Positions 1 through 10,100 of a stretch of 64,000 nucleotides of DNA are shown piece after piece. Position numbers and translations under genes: made by a program. The stretch is from Pedobacter westerhofensis (GTDB taxonomy: Bacteria > Bacteroidota > Bacteroidia > Sphingobacteriales > Sphingobacteriaceae), in contig NZ_FXTN01000006.1 of the NCBI RefSeq assembly GCF_900182595.1, positions 248,001 to 312,000 of the forward strand, given 5' to 3'. How positions within the stretch are numbered: position 1 is the stretch's first letter; each line of letters starts with the position of its first letter. The notes under the pieces are model-generated. The model was not told where the DNA came from, did not search any database, and saw nothing but the letters and a program-made list of their open reading frames with translations.

Positions 1-272
1 AAACACAGAAATTAATGAGTGATTATGTAGGTATTGTGCGTTCCGATTTCAGGCTTGACCGTGCAATGCGCCGCCTGTTTTTATTACATGAGGAAACAGA
101 AGCTTTTTATAAAGCGAATCAGGTTTCAGTAAAACTCTGCGAACTGCGTAATGTGATCCAGGTTGCATTTGTTATTATAAAATCGGCGATGTCGCGTAAA
201 GAAAGCAGGGGATTACATTATACCACTGATTATCCCGGCCACGCAGATGAACTTGTGGATACTATTTTTTAA
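1..272 (+). CDS. nadB: L-aspartate oxidase, C-terminal fragment (cut by window edge)
   Basis: The reading frame is open from the first base of the window (first full codon at 3) and ends at the TAA at 270-272, so only the last ~90 residues are present. The segment [11 protein letters not shown] followed by [20 protein letters not shown] and [11 protein letters not shown] is the typical C-terminal helical domain of L-aspartate oxidase, the FAD enzyme that makes iminoaspartate for NAD synthesis. The ATG at 15 is an internal methionine, since coding similarity continues upstream of it. The rest of the gene lies outside the window. Confidence 0.9.
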   Translation, partial: TQKLMSDYVGIVRSDFRLDRAMRRLFLLHEETEAFYKANQVSVKLCELRNVIQVAFVIIKSAMSRKESRGLHYTTDYPGHADELVDTIF

Positions 273-280
273 TTTTAATT

Positions 281-790
281 ATGCCAGTTATTCTTCCTGT
301 TTTAGATAAAAGCCCGGTATGGGGCGACAATTCTTTTATAGCACCAAATGCTACTATCGTTGGGGATGTCACTATGGGCAACAACTGCTCTGTATGGTTC
401 AATGCTGTTATCAGAGGTGATGTAAACAGCATCACGATTGGTAACGATTCCAATATCCAGGATGGTGCTGTAATCCATGCTACTTATCAGAAAGCGGCAA
501 CATATATAGGAAACAGGGTCTCTGTAGGGCATAATGCAATTGTGCATGGCTGCACGCTCAGAGACCATGTTTTAGTAGGTATGGGAGCGATTGTGATGGA
601 TGATGCAGTTGTGGAGGAATATTGTATTATAGCAGCCGGTTCGGTGATACTGGAGCGCACAGTGTGTGAGAGCGGTTATTTGTATGCTGGTGTACCTGCA
701 AAAAAAATAAAGCCCATTACTGAAGAGCAACGGGCTTTATTGAATAAATTACCTGATAATTATATCATGTATTCCGGCTGGTTCAGATAG
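281..790 (+). CDS. Gamma-carbonic anhydrase family hexapeptide-repeat protein
   Basis: This 169-residue protein is a left-handed beta-helix of repeated hexapeptides. His66, His84 and His89 (the latter two in SVGHNAIVHG) match the three metal ligands of the gamma-carbonic anhydrase fold, and the C-terminal YAGVPAKKI is standard for YrdA/PaaY-type members. These cytosolic trimers bind a metal. Some hydrate CO2, but many act on thioesters or have no proven activity, so the substrate is open. It starts 8 bp after the nadB stop and is probably co-transcribed with it. Confidence 0.9.
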   Translation: MPVILPVLDKSPVWGDNSFIAPNATIVGDVTMGNNCSVWFNAVIRGDVNSITIGNDSNIQDGAVIHATYQKAATYIGNRVSVGHNAIVHGCTLRDHVLVGMGAIVMDDAVVEEYCIIAAGSVILERTVCESGYLYAGVPAKKIKPITEEQRALLNKLPDNYIMYSGWFR

Positions 791-812
791 TGAAGCCAGT
801 CGGTTGCAATCA

Positions 813-2447
813 TTATTGTTCTTTTGGAAGAGTGATCGTTTCATTTCTGTCCCAGTTTGCGCGGATGGAAAGTTCCTTTGTTTCGTTCCATATTTTTTCG
901 GGCTGTAAGCCTGCTTTTACGTCCCCAGTATCCCATATCCCATTTTTATTACTGTCGTAGATAATCCTGATAAAATATCTTCCGGCACGGTAATTTGCAA
1001 ACTTCACAGTCGTATCGTGTGCTACAATAAGTGTATTTACCACGGCTTTTGCTTCGTTTGTGATTTCAAGCAGGTACTGCTTATCAGGTTCGGGCACCAC
1101 GATTTTGACTACCAGCGTGCCGTAGTCATCTCTTTTGGCCAGCTGGAATTTCTTGCTAAACTCTTTATTCTTAACCTTAAAAATCGCTGTAAAGGCCCCT
1201 GCTGCAAACTTGATGTCATATGGGGTATTTGCCTTCCATGGATAGATAAAGTTGTAGGAGAGCAGGTCTGCACTGTCCCTGCGAAGTGTAAAGCCTGTTA
1301 CTGCTACAGAATCTTCCAGCACTGTAATTTTAGTAGGGTCTACCTCTTCTACAGGGATGCCAAAAGAGAGTTGGAGCGGCCTGTTAGGGTTTAACAAATT
1401 TGCTTCAATATTATCTGTAGCTGTTACCGTACGGGTGTAAGTATCTTTTTTCCCCCTGTTTAGCTTGATGGTTTGGAGCAGTTTACCATCATCTGTAATG
1501 CTTACCTTGGTAGAGTCAAAGCTAAGGTCGTTTAGCCAAACCTTAACAGAATCGTTTGTTTTGTTGAATTTTACTATTTTTCCCGCATCAATATTTTTTG
1601 GTTCCATGATGGTGATCCCGGGTTTTTTCAGCTTCTGGTTAAAAGCAATCGTGATACTTCCATCCTGGTTTAATCTTCTGTCATTTACCCTGAACACTTT
1701 GGCCTCTTCCTTAAAGATAACCATGTTTACGTTTTGAGTATCTCTTTTTAAAGAGATTGGTTCTTTAACAAAGCCAATCTCATCAGAGCTTTGCTGATAG
1801 ATTTTATCACTTCCCTGCTCTTTGAGTGCATAGATCTTATAGCTTTCTGCTCTCAGGTTATTGATCCTGTAATTTCCGCTGCTGTCTGTCAGTGTATAGA
1901 TAGATGCTTTCTTTTTTCCAAACAGGGTATCCCTTGCAAGTGGAAATACAAATGCCACACCTTCAATTACAGGTTTTCCCGTTTGCGAATCCTTAATGTT
2001 ACCAGAGATGCTTAATGAATCAAGTTCAGTTCCTGTTGCAAATACATAACTGAAGTTTTTAACCACATTGCCTTCATTTACGTCTGCAATCATTTTACCA
2101 AAATTCAAAGTGTAGGTAGTATTTTTTTCAAGAGTGTCTGGGAGGGTAATCTCCAAAGATTTGTTCTTTACTTTTAATACCGGCAAAACTTCTACATCCG
2201 GTGATATGGAAAATTGTTTCTGCTGATCTACCAGTTTAAAATATTCATCAAACTGGATTACAATTTTTTTTGCTGTAAAATTTCGGGTCAGATTTTTTGG
2301 AGTAACAGAAAGGATTTTTGGTGGGGTTTTGTCTTTTGGCCCGCCCTGAGGTCCGGCTCCAATGCTTGCACAGCCCGAAAAAATCAATAGGATCAAAAAG
2401 GCTGGAAATAATTTTCTCGTAAGCTGTAATAAGTTGTTTTTAGCCAT
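813..2447 (-). CDS. Ig-like domain lipoprotein
   Basis: This is a 544-residue putative lipoprotein: a hydrophobic stretch at residues 14-25 is followed by the lipobox LIFSGC with Cys26. Residues ~40-140 (TPPKILSVTPKN... to YTLNFGKMIADVNEGN) form a bacterial Ig-like (Big_5/SbsA-like) domain, followed by a carboxypeptidase-regulatory-like beta segment (~150-215). The C-terminus carries YDSNKNGIWDTGD, a calcium-loop-like stretch common in Bacteroidota surface proteins. The family is widespread in Bacteroidota and its function is not established. It lies downstream of mnmG on the same strand, separated by a gap with a hairpin. Confidence 0.8.
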   Translation of the reverse strand: MAKNNLLQLTRKLFPAFLILLIFSGCASIGAGPQGGPKDKTPPKILSVTPKNLTRNFTAKKIVIQFDEYFKLVDQQKQFSISPDVEVLPVLKVKNKSLEITLPDTLEKNTTYTLNFGKMIADVNEGNVVKNFSYVFATGTELDSLSISGNIKDSQTGKPVIEGVAFVFPLARDTLFGKKKASIYTLTDSSGNYRINNLRAESYKIYALKEQGSDKIYQQSSDEIGFVKEPISLKRDTQNVNMVIFKEEAKVFRVNDRRLNQDGSITIAFNQKLKKPGITIMEPKNIDAGKIVKFNKTNDSVKVWLNDLSFDSTKVSITDDGKLLQTIKLNRGKKDTYTRTVTATDNIEANLLNPNRPLQLSFGIPVEEVDPTKITVLEDSVAVTGFTLRRDSADLLSYNFIYPWKANTPYDIKFAAGAFTAIFKVKNKEFSKKFQLAKRDDYGTLVVKIVVPEPDKQYLLEITNEAKAVVNTLIVAHDTTVKFANYRAGRYFIRIIYDSNKNGIWDTGDVKAGLQPEKIWNETKELSIRANWDRNETITLPKEQ

Positions 2448-2500
2448 TTATATGCGATATAATAAACTTATCTATGTTTTGGATTGATATGATTCAGAAA

Positions 2501-2545
2501 ATTTTAAATTGGCTTATATCTCTTTAAATAAAGCCAATTTAAAAT
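2501..2545 (-). terminator. AT-rich hairpin between mnmG and the Ig-like lipoprotein gene
   Basis: A perfect 15-bp inverted repeat (2501-2515 with 2531-2545, arm ATTTTAAATTGGCTT) has a 15-nt loop. It lies just past the mnmG stop when read on the minus strand. The stem is A/T-rich with a short U-rich tail, so termination after mnmG is likely but not certain. Confidence 0.5.
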
Positions 2546-2590
2546 AGACTTTCTATGATGCTAAGACATTGATAATCAATTGAGTAATTC

Positions 2591-4453
2591 TTATTTACTG
2601 ATATGGACCATCAAAACGGAGATATCCGAAGGCGAAACTCCCGAAATACGTGAAGCCTGGCCCAGTGTCCGAGGCTTGATCTTCAATAATTTTTCTCTTG
2701 CCTCTTTTGACAGGGATCCAAGCTGTGAATAATCAAAATTAGGATTGATATCTTTATCCTCCATCTTTTGCATCTTGTTCACGATTTCCTGTTCTTTCAG
2801 AAAGTAGCTTTCATATTTGATTTTGATTTCTGCCTGTTCTATAGTTTCCTGGTTAAAAGTGCTCAGATGTTCATCAAAACTTTTGCTGACTTTTCTGAGA
2901 TCTTCAATACCTACCTGTGGTCGGCTCAGCACACTGAATATTTTAACGTTCTGTGTAAGGGCGCTTGAATTTAAAGTTTCCAGCATTTCATTTGCTTCCG
3001 TCATTTCAATACCTTGTTTACGGGTAAAGGCAACAATCTCATCTGAGTCGGCAATCTTCCTGTTGACCTTTTCCAGTCGTTCGTCGCTGATCAATCCTAA
3101 AGCATGACCGATAGGGGAGAGCCGGATATCGGCATTATCCTGGCGCAGTAACAATCTGTGTTCTGCCCTTGATGTAAACATGCGGTAGGGTTCTTCCGTA
3201 CCTTTGGTTACAAGATCGTCAATTAATACTCCTATATACGATTCAGAACGTTTCATGATCAGCTCATGCTGGTTGGCCACCTTCTGATGCGCGTTTATAC
3301 CTGCGATAAAACCCTGGCTAGCAGCCTCTTCATACCCAGTTGTACCATTGATCTGGCCAGCAAAGAACAAATTTTGTATTAATGTGGTTTCCAGCGTCAA
3401 TGAAAGCTGTGTAGGTGGGAAATAATCGTATTCGATGGCATATCCCGGCCTGAACATTTTTGCATTTTCAAACCCTGGAATTTTTGTTAAAGCGCGGTAT
3501 TGGACATCTTCCGGAAGAGAGGTAGAAAATCCGTTCACATAAATTTCAACTGTATTCCATCCTTCAGGTTCTACAAAGATCTGGTGACGGTCACGTTCAG
3601 CAAAGCGGTTAATTTTATCTTCAATGGACGGGCAATATCTTGGACCAAGTCCTTTGATCCTTCCGGTAAACATCGGCGATTTTTCAAAGCCTTCTTTCAA
3701 AGTTTCGTGTACTTCGCTGTTGGTATACGTGATCCAGCAGCAGCGTTGATCGGTGGGCCTCTCTACATCTGTGTAAGAAAATCTTCCCGGATTTTCATCA
3801 CCCCATTGTTCTTCCATCAGAGAATAATTCAGTGATCTTCCGTCCACTCGGGGAGGAGTCCCTGTTTTCATTCTACCTGCTTCGAAACCTATTTCTGTTA
3901 ATTGTTCAGTAATGCCGGTCGCTGCTTTTTCTCCGGTCCGGCCTCCGCCAAATTTTTTCTCACCGATATGGATCACACCATTCAAAAACGTACCATTTGT
4001 GAGCACTACACTTTTCGCACTGATTTCGGCTCCGATTGAAGTTTTAATACCTACCACTTTATTGTCTTTGATGATCAATCCGCTTACCATGTCCTGCCAG
4101 AAATCGACATTGGGTGTTCGCTCCAAAGCCAGCCGCCATTCTTCTGCAAAACGCTTGCGGTCTATCTGGGCACGTGGACTCCACATCGCAGGGCCCTTTG
4201 ATAAATTCAGCATTCTAAACTGAAGTGTTGTCTTGTCGCTAACGATTCCGGAGTATCCTCCCATGGCATCAATTTCCCGGACTATCTGTCCTTTTGCCAC
4301 GCCGCCCATTGCAGGGTTGCAGCTCATCTGTGCGATGGTTTCCATGTTCATGGTAACCAGTAATACCGAAGAACCTAAGTTTGCTGCAGCCGCCGCGGCT
4401 TCACATCCCGCATGTCCGGCACCTACAACAATTACATCATATTCTTTAAACAT
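2591..4453 (-). CDS. mnmG: tRNA uridine-5-carboxymethylaminomethyl modification enzyme MnmG (GidA)
   Basis: With MnmE this FAD enzyme installs the (carboxymethyl)aminomethyl group at C5 of wobble uridine-34 in certain tRNAs. The N-terminus has the dinucleotide-binding motif GAGHAG at residues 11-16. The family hallmark CNPAMGG with [12 protein letters not shown] follows from residue 45, and the FAD-binding segment [17 protein letters not shown] is present. The C-terminal GidA-associated helical domain ends in [20 protein letters not shown]. The length of 620 aa is normal. Its start is 17 bp from the first of two parS-like sites. MnmE is not in the window. Confidence 0.97.
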   Translation of the reverse strand: MFKEYDVIVVGAGHAGCEAAAAAANLGSSVLLVTMNMETIAQMSCNPAMGGVAKGQIVREIDAMGGYSGIVSDKTTLQFRMLNLSKGPAMWSPRAQIDRKRFAEEWRLALERTPNVDFWQDMVSGLIIKDNKVVGIKTSIGAEISAKSVVLTNGTFLNGVIHIGEKKFGGGRTGEKAATGITEQLTEIGFEAGRMKTGTPPRVDGRSLNYSLMEEQWGDENPGRFSYTDVERPTDQRCCWITYTNSEVHETLKEGFEKSPMFTGRIKGLGPRYCPSIEDKINRFAERDRHQIFVEPEGWNTVEIYVNGFSTSLPEDVQYRALTKIPGFENAKMFRPGYAIEYDYFPPTQLSLTLETTLIQNLFFAGQINGTTGYEEAASQGFIAGINAHQKVANQHELIMKRSESYIGVLIDDLVTKGTEEPYRMFTSRAEHRLLLRQDNADIRLSPIGHALGLISDERLEKVNRKIADSDEIVAFTRKQGIEMTEANEMLETLNSSALTQNVKIFSVLSRPQVGIEDLRKVSKSFDEHLSTFNQETIEQAEIKIKYESYFLKEQEIVNKMQKMEDKDINPNFDYSQLGSLSKEAREKLLKIKPRTLGQASRISGVSPSDISVLMVHISK

Positions 4454-4469
4454 TTTTATTTATGCTTTA

Positions 4470-4485
4470 TGTTTCACGTGGAACA
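4470..4485. promoter_or_regulatory. parS-like site 1 (ParB/Spo0J binding palindrome)
   Basis: The 16-mer TGTTTCACGTGGAACA closely matches the widely conserved bacterial centromere site parS (TGTTTCACGTGAAACA class), with the diagnostic CACGTG core. It lies in the non-coding gap between the ABC-F gene and mnmG, and a second copy lies 46 bp away centre to centre. The sequence match is seen directly. ParB binding is inferred, since no parA or parB is in the window. Confidence 0.8.
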
Positions 4486-4515
4486 AGGTCTGTAATTTGC
4501 GTCCAGAATGCTTGG

Positions 4516-4531
4516 TGTTCCACGTGGAACG
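4516..4531. promoter_or_regulatory. parS-like site 2
   Basis: TGTTCCACGTGGAACG is a near-perfect palindrome (15 of 16 positions of TGTTCCACGTGGAACA) and a second parS-class sequence beside mnmG. Two such sites in a 62-bp intergenic stretch are very unlikely by chance in a window with ~45% GC. No third copy was noticed in the window. Confidence 0.8.
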
Positions 4532-4593
4532 TTTGTTTTTTATATTGTCCTGAAGGCTTGTCTGAATATCAGGATCAGCCACAGCGCTTTAAA

Positions 4594-6462
4594 TTAGCTT
4601 GTTTTGTTTTTCTTTTCAGACAAATCCAGCCATCTTTCCATTGTTTGTTCTAATGTATTATTAATACTTTCGATTGACTTTGTCACGGCTTGTATCTCCT
4701 GGTAGTTTGCACTGTCTATGGAAAGGAGGGAAGCAGTTAATTTTTCAATTTCGGCTTCTGACTGTGCAATCAGAGCTTCTGCATCATCAAGTTCCTTCTG
4801 TTCTTTATAGCTTAGTTTATTTGTAGCTGGAACAGTTTCTTTGGCTTTTACGGCCGCAACAGGTGTTTTTTCTTTTGGTAAATCAAGACTCAGTCTGTAT
4901 TCAGAATAGTTGCCATTATATATGTTAACAACACCTTCACCTTCCATAATAAACAATTGCTCACTCATCTTATCAAGGAGATATCTGTCGTGAGATACCA
5001 GGATCAATACACCCGGAAAGTTTTCAAGAAACTCTTCCAGCACATTCAGGGTATCGATGTCCAGATCATTTGTTGGCTCATCCAGAATCAGGAAGTTAGG
5101 ATTTTGCATGAGTACTTTCATTAAATGCAGGCGTTTCTTTTCACCTCCACTCAACTTCTCTACCATACCATGCTGCTTTTTAATTGGGAATAAGAACAGG
5201 GTCAGTAATTGAGATGCGGAGATCGTTTGTCCGTCGGCCATCTTGATATATTCAGCATCTTCAGTAACAATATCAATTACTCTTTGCTTGTCATTGAAAG
5301 CCAAACCACCTTGCTTGTAATAACCGTACACTGTAGTTTCTCCGGTACTTACATGACCTTTTTCAGGTTGCTGAAAGCCGGTAATAATGTTCAGCAGGGT
5401 TGATTTACCTGTACCGTTTTTTCCCGCAAGTCCAATACGGTCTGAACGTTTAAAAACATAGCTAAAGTCTGAAATGATTTTCTTTTCACCAAAAGATTGA
5501 CCAATATGATCCAGTTCCAGGATCTTATTTCCCTGGCGGGACATTTTCACATTCAGGGTTACATTTTTATTATCCGTCCGTTGTTTTGTCTTATTGTCCA
5601 GATCATAAAATGCATCAATCCGGGCCTGGGATTTTGTGCCCCTTGCCTGCGGCATTCTGCGCATCCATTCAAGTTCCTTTTTCAAGAGGTTCTTATTTTT
5701 ATGGAAAGTACTTTCATCGGAAGCTTCGCGCTCAGATTTCTTCTCCAGGAAATAGGCATAGTTTCCGTTGTAATTATAAATCTTGCCCCTGTCCAGTTCT
5801 ACGATTGTATTACATACATTATCCAGGAAATAGCGATCATGCGTTACCAGCAGAATAGTTTTATTGCCCGTTGTCAGAAGTTTCTCCAGCCACTCAATCG
5901 TATCAATATCCAAATGGTTGGTAGGTTCATCCAAAACATAAATTTCAGGATCTTCAATCAGCAGTTTGGCCAGGGCCAAACGTTTTTTCTGACCACCGGA
6001 TAATGTAGATATCTGCTGCTGCAAATGATTTATACCCATGCGGCTTAAAATCGTTTTGATTTCATGCTCGTATTCCCAGGCGTTATGCTCGCTTAGTTCT
6101 TCATATAAACGATTCAGCGTTTTCTCATCAGGATTTGGGTCTTCAATTAATTCTTCATATTCCTTGATCAGTTGCTGCTGCTTATTTTCCTGTGAAAATA
6201 TAAAATCACTGATGGAGTACCCGTCCGGGAATGAAGGTTCCTGATCCAGGAAACCAATCTTCACAAATTTATTTTTTACGATTTTTCCTTCCAGAGGATT
6301 AAACCGCTCGGCCAATAATTTTAATAGCGTACTTTTACCGGCACCATTAATCCCGACAAGTGCTACGCGCTGCCCGGTCTGGATGCCTAAAGTTAAATTC
6401 TTGAATAACCATTCATCATGGTAGGCATGGCCTAAGTTTTCTGCTGCAATTAATGTGCTCAA
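4594..6462 (-). CDS. ABC-F family ATPase (Uup/EttA-like)
   Basis: Two ABC ATPase domains lie in one chain with no membrane segment, which defines the ABC-F class. Domain 1 has Walker A GINGAGKST (residues 38-46), signature LSGGQKKRLALAK and Walker B VLDEPTNHLD. Domain 2 has GKNGTGKST, LSGGEKKRLHLMK and LDEPTNDLDI. Between them is a basic linker with WMRRMPQARGTKSQAR, which in this class contacts P-site tRNA on the ribosome. A C-terminal coiled coil (~555-620) and 622-aa length resemble Uup. It probably acts on stalled or maturing ribosomes. Antibiotic resistance cannot be inferred from the sequence. Confidence 0.9.
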   Translation of the reverse strand: MSTLIAAENLGHAYHDEWLFKNLTLGIQTGQRVALVGINGAGKSTLLKLLAERFNPLEGKIVKNKFVKIGFLDQEPSFPDGYSISDFIFSQENKQQQLIKEYEELIEDPNPDEKTLNRLYEELSEHNAWEYEHEIKTILSRMGINHLQQQISTLSGGQKKRLALAKLLIEDPEIYVLDEPTNHLDIDTIEWLEKLLTTGNKTILLVTHDRYFLDNVCNTIVELDRGKIYNYNGNYAYFLEKKSEREASDESTFHKNKNLLKKELEWMRRMPQARGTKSQARIDAFYDLDNKTKQRTDNKNVTLNVKMSRQGNKILELDHIGQSFGEKKIISDFSYVFKRSDRIGLAGKNGTGKSTLLNIITGFQQPEKGHVSTGETTVYGYYKQGGLAFNDKQRVIDIVTEDAEYIKMADGQTISASQLLTLFLFPIKKQHGMVEKLSGGEKKRLHLMKVLMQNPNFLILDEPTNDLDIDTLNVLEEFLENFPGVLILVSHDRYLLDKMSEQLFIMEGEGVVNIYNGNYSEYRLSLDLPKEKTPVAAVKAKETVPATNKLSYKEQKELDDAEALIAQSEAEIEKLTASLLSIDSANYQEIQAVTKSIESINNTLEQTMERWLDLSEKKNKTS

Positions 6463-6501
6463 AGTATTTTTTTAACGAATTATAGGATAAGAAATTACCT
6501 G

Positions 6502-6509
6502 CAAAAGTA
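6502..6509 (-). promoter_or_regulatory. Candidate -7 element upstream of the ABC-F gene
   Basis: Read on the minus strand this is TACTTTTG, matching the Bacteroidota -7 consensus TAnnTTTG. It lies 40 bp before the ABC-F start, giving a leader of about 30 nt. No clear TTG at -33 was found. Confidence 0.5.
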
Positions 6510-6659
6510 AACATAATTTGCCGGTATAGTATTGATCTGCCGGGAGTGGCAGCATATTAGTGATAAATTACTGTTTGCTGACCTCTGGCAGACGTTATCC
6601 GGGTGCTAAATCGGATTGATAGAACGGTAATATATTGATATTCAGTATAATGAAGAATA

Positions 6660-7112
6660 TTACAAAGGTGAGGATGCCGGTTTGAGGTTTAACAGCGCAA
6701 GGTATTGATCTTCTTTTTGTGTCATCATTGTTTTTGCGGCTTTCCCTTTGTCCTTATAACCTAATAAATGTAATGTTCCATGGATCATTACCCGGCATAA
6801 TTCCTGCTCTGTGGTGCTCTTAAACTGCCCTGCGTTTTCCTGTATACGTTCTATACTGATAAATATATCGCCAAGGATCGTTTTAAGCCCCTCAGAGTTA
6901 TCAAAAGTAATTACGTCAGTATAAGTGTCATGTTTAAGATATTGCTGGTTCATAGCCAGTAAATATTCGTCAGAGCAGAGAATAAAGTTCAGCTCTTCCA
7001 GCTGATATCCTTCTGCAACGATCGTTTCATTGATCCAGTTTCTGATCCGGATCTTATTTTTTAGGGTGTACTTTACTTCTTCAGAGAAAAAATAGACTGG
7101 TGCCTTACGCAT
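6660..7112 (-). CDS. ybeY: Endoribonuclease YbeY (rRNA maturation factor)
   Basis: The 150-residue protein matches YbeY, a small metal-dependent RNase involved in 16S rRNA 3' maturation and ribosome quality control. The core segment TYTDVITFD and the motif HGTLHLLGYKD are present. In most bacteria the motif is HGxLHLxGYDH; here the third metal-ligand position is Asp rather than His, a variant I associate with Bacteroidota homologues. It starts 9 bp after the stop of the DUF4175 gene and is likely co-transcribed. Confidence 0.9.
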   Translation of the reverse strand: MRKAPVYFFSEEVKYTLKNKIRIRNWINETIVAEGYQLEELNFILCSDEYLLAMNQQYLKHDTYTDVITFDNSEGLKTILGDIFISIERIQENAGQFKSTTEQELCRVMIHGTLHLLGYKDKGKAAKTMMTQKEDQYLALLNLKPASSPL

Positions 7113-7121
7113 ATGAATGGT

Positions 7122-10100
7122 TTACTTTGGCAAATTTAGTGATTTAAAATATGCTGTTATTTTATTTTTATAATAGTAATTGAGTGTGGGGGGAAGCTTT
7201 TGAAGGAATTCTTTTTCACTGAGATTGCTTTTTTTAAATTCTTCCAGCAGTTTCGGATAGGATGGAGGATAATCCCCGCCAGCCTTACTTTCCCTTTTTC
7301 CCTCTTTATCCTGATCGCGGCTTGCCTTTTCGGCATCAAGCAATTTTGTGGTAATACTCTTCTGGCGTTTGATTGTTTCCTCTTCGATACGTTTATTGAT
7401 CAGGTCTGACTCTGTCATTTTCATCTCTTTTACCAGCTGGTTCAGGTTGCCGAGGCCGCTCTTGCCGTCCTTATTTTCTTCGGTATTTATTTTTTGGAGC
7501 GCTTCCCTGATCATTTGCTGTTGCTGTGCCATTTTTGCAAAGCCCTCGCTCATTTTGCCTTTAGGTACGCTGCCTTTATTGCCCTCTTTCTCCAGCTGCT
7601 GTTTGGCCTGCTCCATGCTTTTATTCAATTGCTCCTGCATTTTCTGCAACTGTTGCATGGATTGTTTTCCTTTGCCTTTGCCCCCGGATTTTGCATTTTT
7701 CTTGTTTTTCTCCAGTTGTTCAAGTGCTTCATTCAGCATCAGCGAAAGGTTATTAATGGAGGTCATCGTATACTGCTGGTTTCTAACAGCCTCGGCGGTT
7801 CTGCGTTCTCCAAGGCTCTCCAGGCTTTTATTGATATTAAAGTTAATTTTCTGCATCTCCCCGCTAACCGTACTTTCAATCTGGGGAACCCTTTTGCTCA
7901 GGGAATACAGGCTGTCGGCAATCGTTTTCATGTTGTCTTTGATTTCGCGCTGCTGCTGTACATTTTTTGTATAGGAAGGGTCACTGGTAATGATATTTTT
8001 GAAACTAAGCACTACTTTTTCCTGGTCGAACGAGGTTTTTAAAATGTTCTGAAGCAGCCGGCGCAGTTCTTCGGTGTTCAGATTGTTTTCCATTTCTGCA
8101 GCAGATTGATTGCTTTCCTCCATCTTTTCAGCCATTTTCTGCATTTCTTCAGCTGCTTTCTTCTGATTTTCAGCAGCCTTCTGCTGCTGCTGTTTCTCCA
8201 GGTTTTCCAGGCTTTGCTGTTGCAGTTCCTGTACAAACTGGCTTTCTTTTTCCATAGGCTGGAAACTATTGGGCCGTTCCAGCGCCTTATTTTTCTGGTC
8301 CAGCTGTCTGATATCTTTTTTCAGGTCATTAAACTCCTGTGCAGCTTTGTCCTGCTGTTTTTTAAGAGCTGAGGGTTCTGCGTTTTTTTCCTGTGCTTTT
8401 TTACCCAGTTCTTTCTGTGAGTCTGCAAGCTTTTTTAAGCGTTCTACCTGACTTTGCAGATTTTGCTCAAACTCCAGTTGCTTATATAGCTCAAGCACCC
8501 TGTCCAGCTCATTTTTCAACGATTTGTTATCCATCGTCATTTTTGACAACTCATTTTGTACCTGATCTTTATTGTTCTGGTCCATTAAACTCTGCAGTTT
8601 TTCCAACAGTGCTTTGGTCTTTGGATCGAGCACGTTTTTAAAAAGGTCATCAATTTGTTTCTGCTTGTCTGCAATGGCCATTTTTGATTGCTCCTCATCT
8701 GACTGCTCATTGCTGCTTTTTTGTTTTGCCTGCTGTATCTCTTTCACTACATCTTCCAGTTTTTTCTGTTTGTCCAGCAGCTGATTGATTTCTTTTCTAT
8801 CTTCAAAAGACAAGTCTTTTTTATCGAGCAGGTTTTCGCCCAGTTTTTTGCTGCCACGCTCAACTTCTGCGGCAAGCCTGATTGCCGAATTCATCTGTTT
8901 TTTGAGATTGCCGCTTTCTGCATTCTGCTGTTTCGCCAGTTCCTGATCCGATGGCGGTGTGTAAGTCTTAATAGCAGAACGTGTAATTTTGGGGCCATTT
9001 ACACCATCATTATCTGCAACTTCAAGATAATATTCAATCATCTGCCCGGGCTTTATACTTAGCTTTTTGAGGTTCCAGTAATAGAGAAAGGCATTTTCCT
9101 GCTGTGCAGTATGAATAGGAATGGCAGTGCTTACCTTCTTTTTCTCTCTGTTGTCTTCTTTGAGGACATATACAAACTTTAGTAAGCTGAACCCGTGGTC
9201 ATCAGTAATATTTCCGGTAAAATAATGCGCCTTGCTGCTCAGTGAATCTATAGTTTCTGTCATGCTGATGGATGGCGGAAGGTCGGGTATCACATCGATT
9301 TTATGGGTAACAGAATCAGGATGTGCAGAGAAATTGTTTTTTGGTACGATCTGATAGTCCTGGCTTTTTTTAAGGCTTGCCTGATAAGAGGTTTCATTGC
9401 CGGAAAAACTTAATTGCCTGGTTTTTCCGCCAAGTGTAAACAGCAGCATTGCGGCATTTTCTGTATAAATCTTCCAGGTGACTGTAGTGCCCTCGGGGAG
9501 TACCAGGTCGCCCGCGTTAGCAATGGTCTCGTTCTTTTTTTTCAGATAGGAAGGGTAAACCAGGCTGGCCTGTATATTAAGAATGGAGGGACGTGGTTTT
9601 ACGGTTAACAGCCAGGCTTTGGAGTCAAAGCCGCCGGCGCTGAAGCGAAAGCTCAGGCTCTGCTGCAGGTTTTTAAATGAGTGGATAAAACGGCTGTTGC
9701 CTTTACGTTCGAGTTTGTAGGTATTGAGGCCTTCCTGAAGGTAAACCTCCTGCGGCAGCTGGTCGCCCTTCAGTTCCAGTTCGATGAGCAGGTCGTCGCC
9801 CTGTGTTACGGTCATTCCGGGGTTACGAAGAACAAAATTAAAGGGAGCGGCGGGTAAAATTTCTTTATTGTAATGGATAAGGCTCCGGGTTCCTTCCTCC
9901 CAGACTACGGGTGCAGTAACAGCGATCAGCACGATCAGTGCCAGCGGAACCAGAAAATATTTTACATATTTTTTATTGTCATTAAAGCTGATGGCTTTAC
10001 TGAATGGAATAGGTTTCAGCTCATCGATTTTCTGATCGATTCCGGCCAGGATCAATTGATTTTGCGAAGGTGCTAGATCCGCAAGTGCCTTTAGCTGAAG

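Noticed and set aside
7157..8784. Several long open frames opposite the DUF4175 gene
   Set aside because: They are antisense shadows of a Gln/Lys/Glu-rich coiled coil and give Leu/Phe/Cys-rich chains with no domains.
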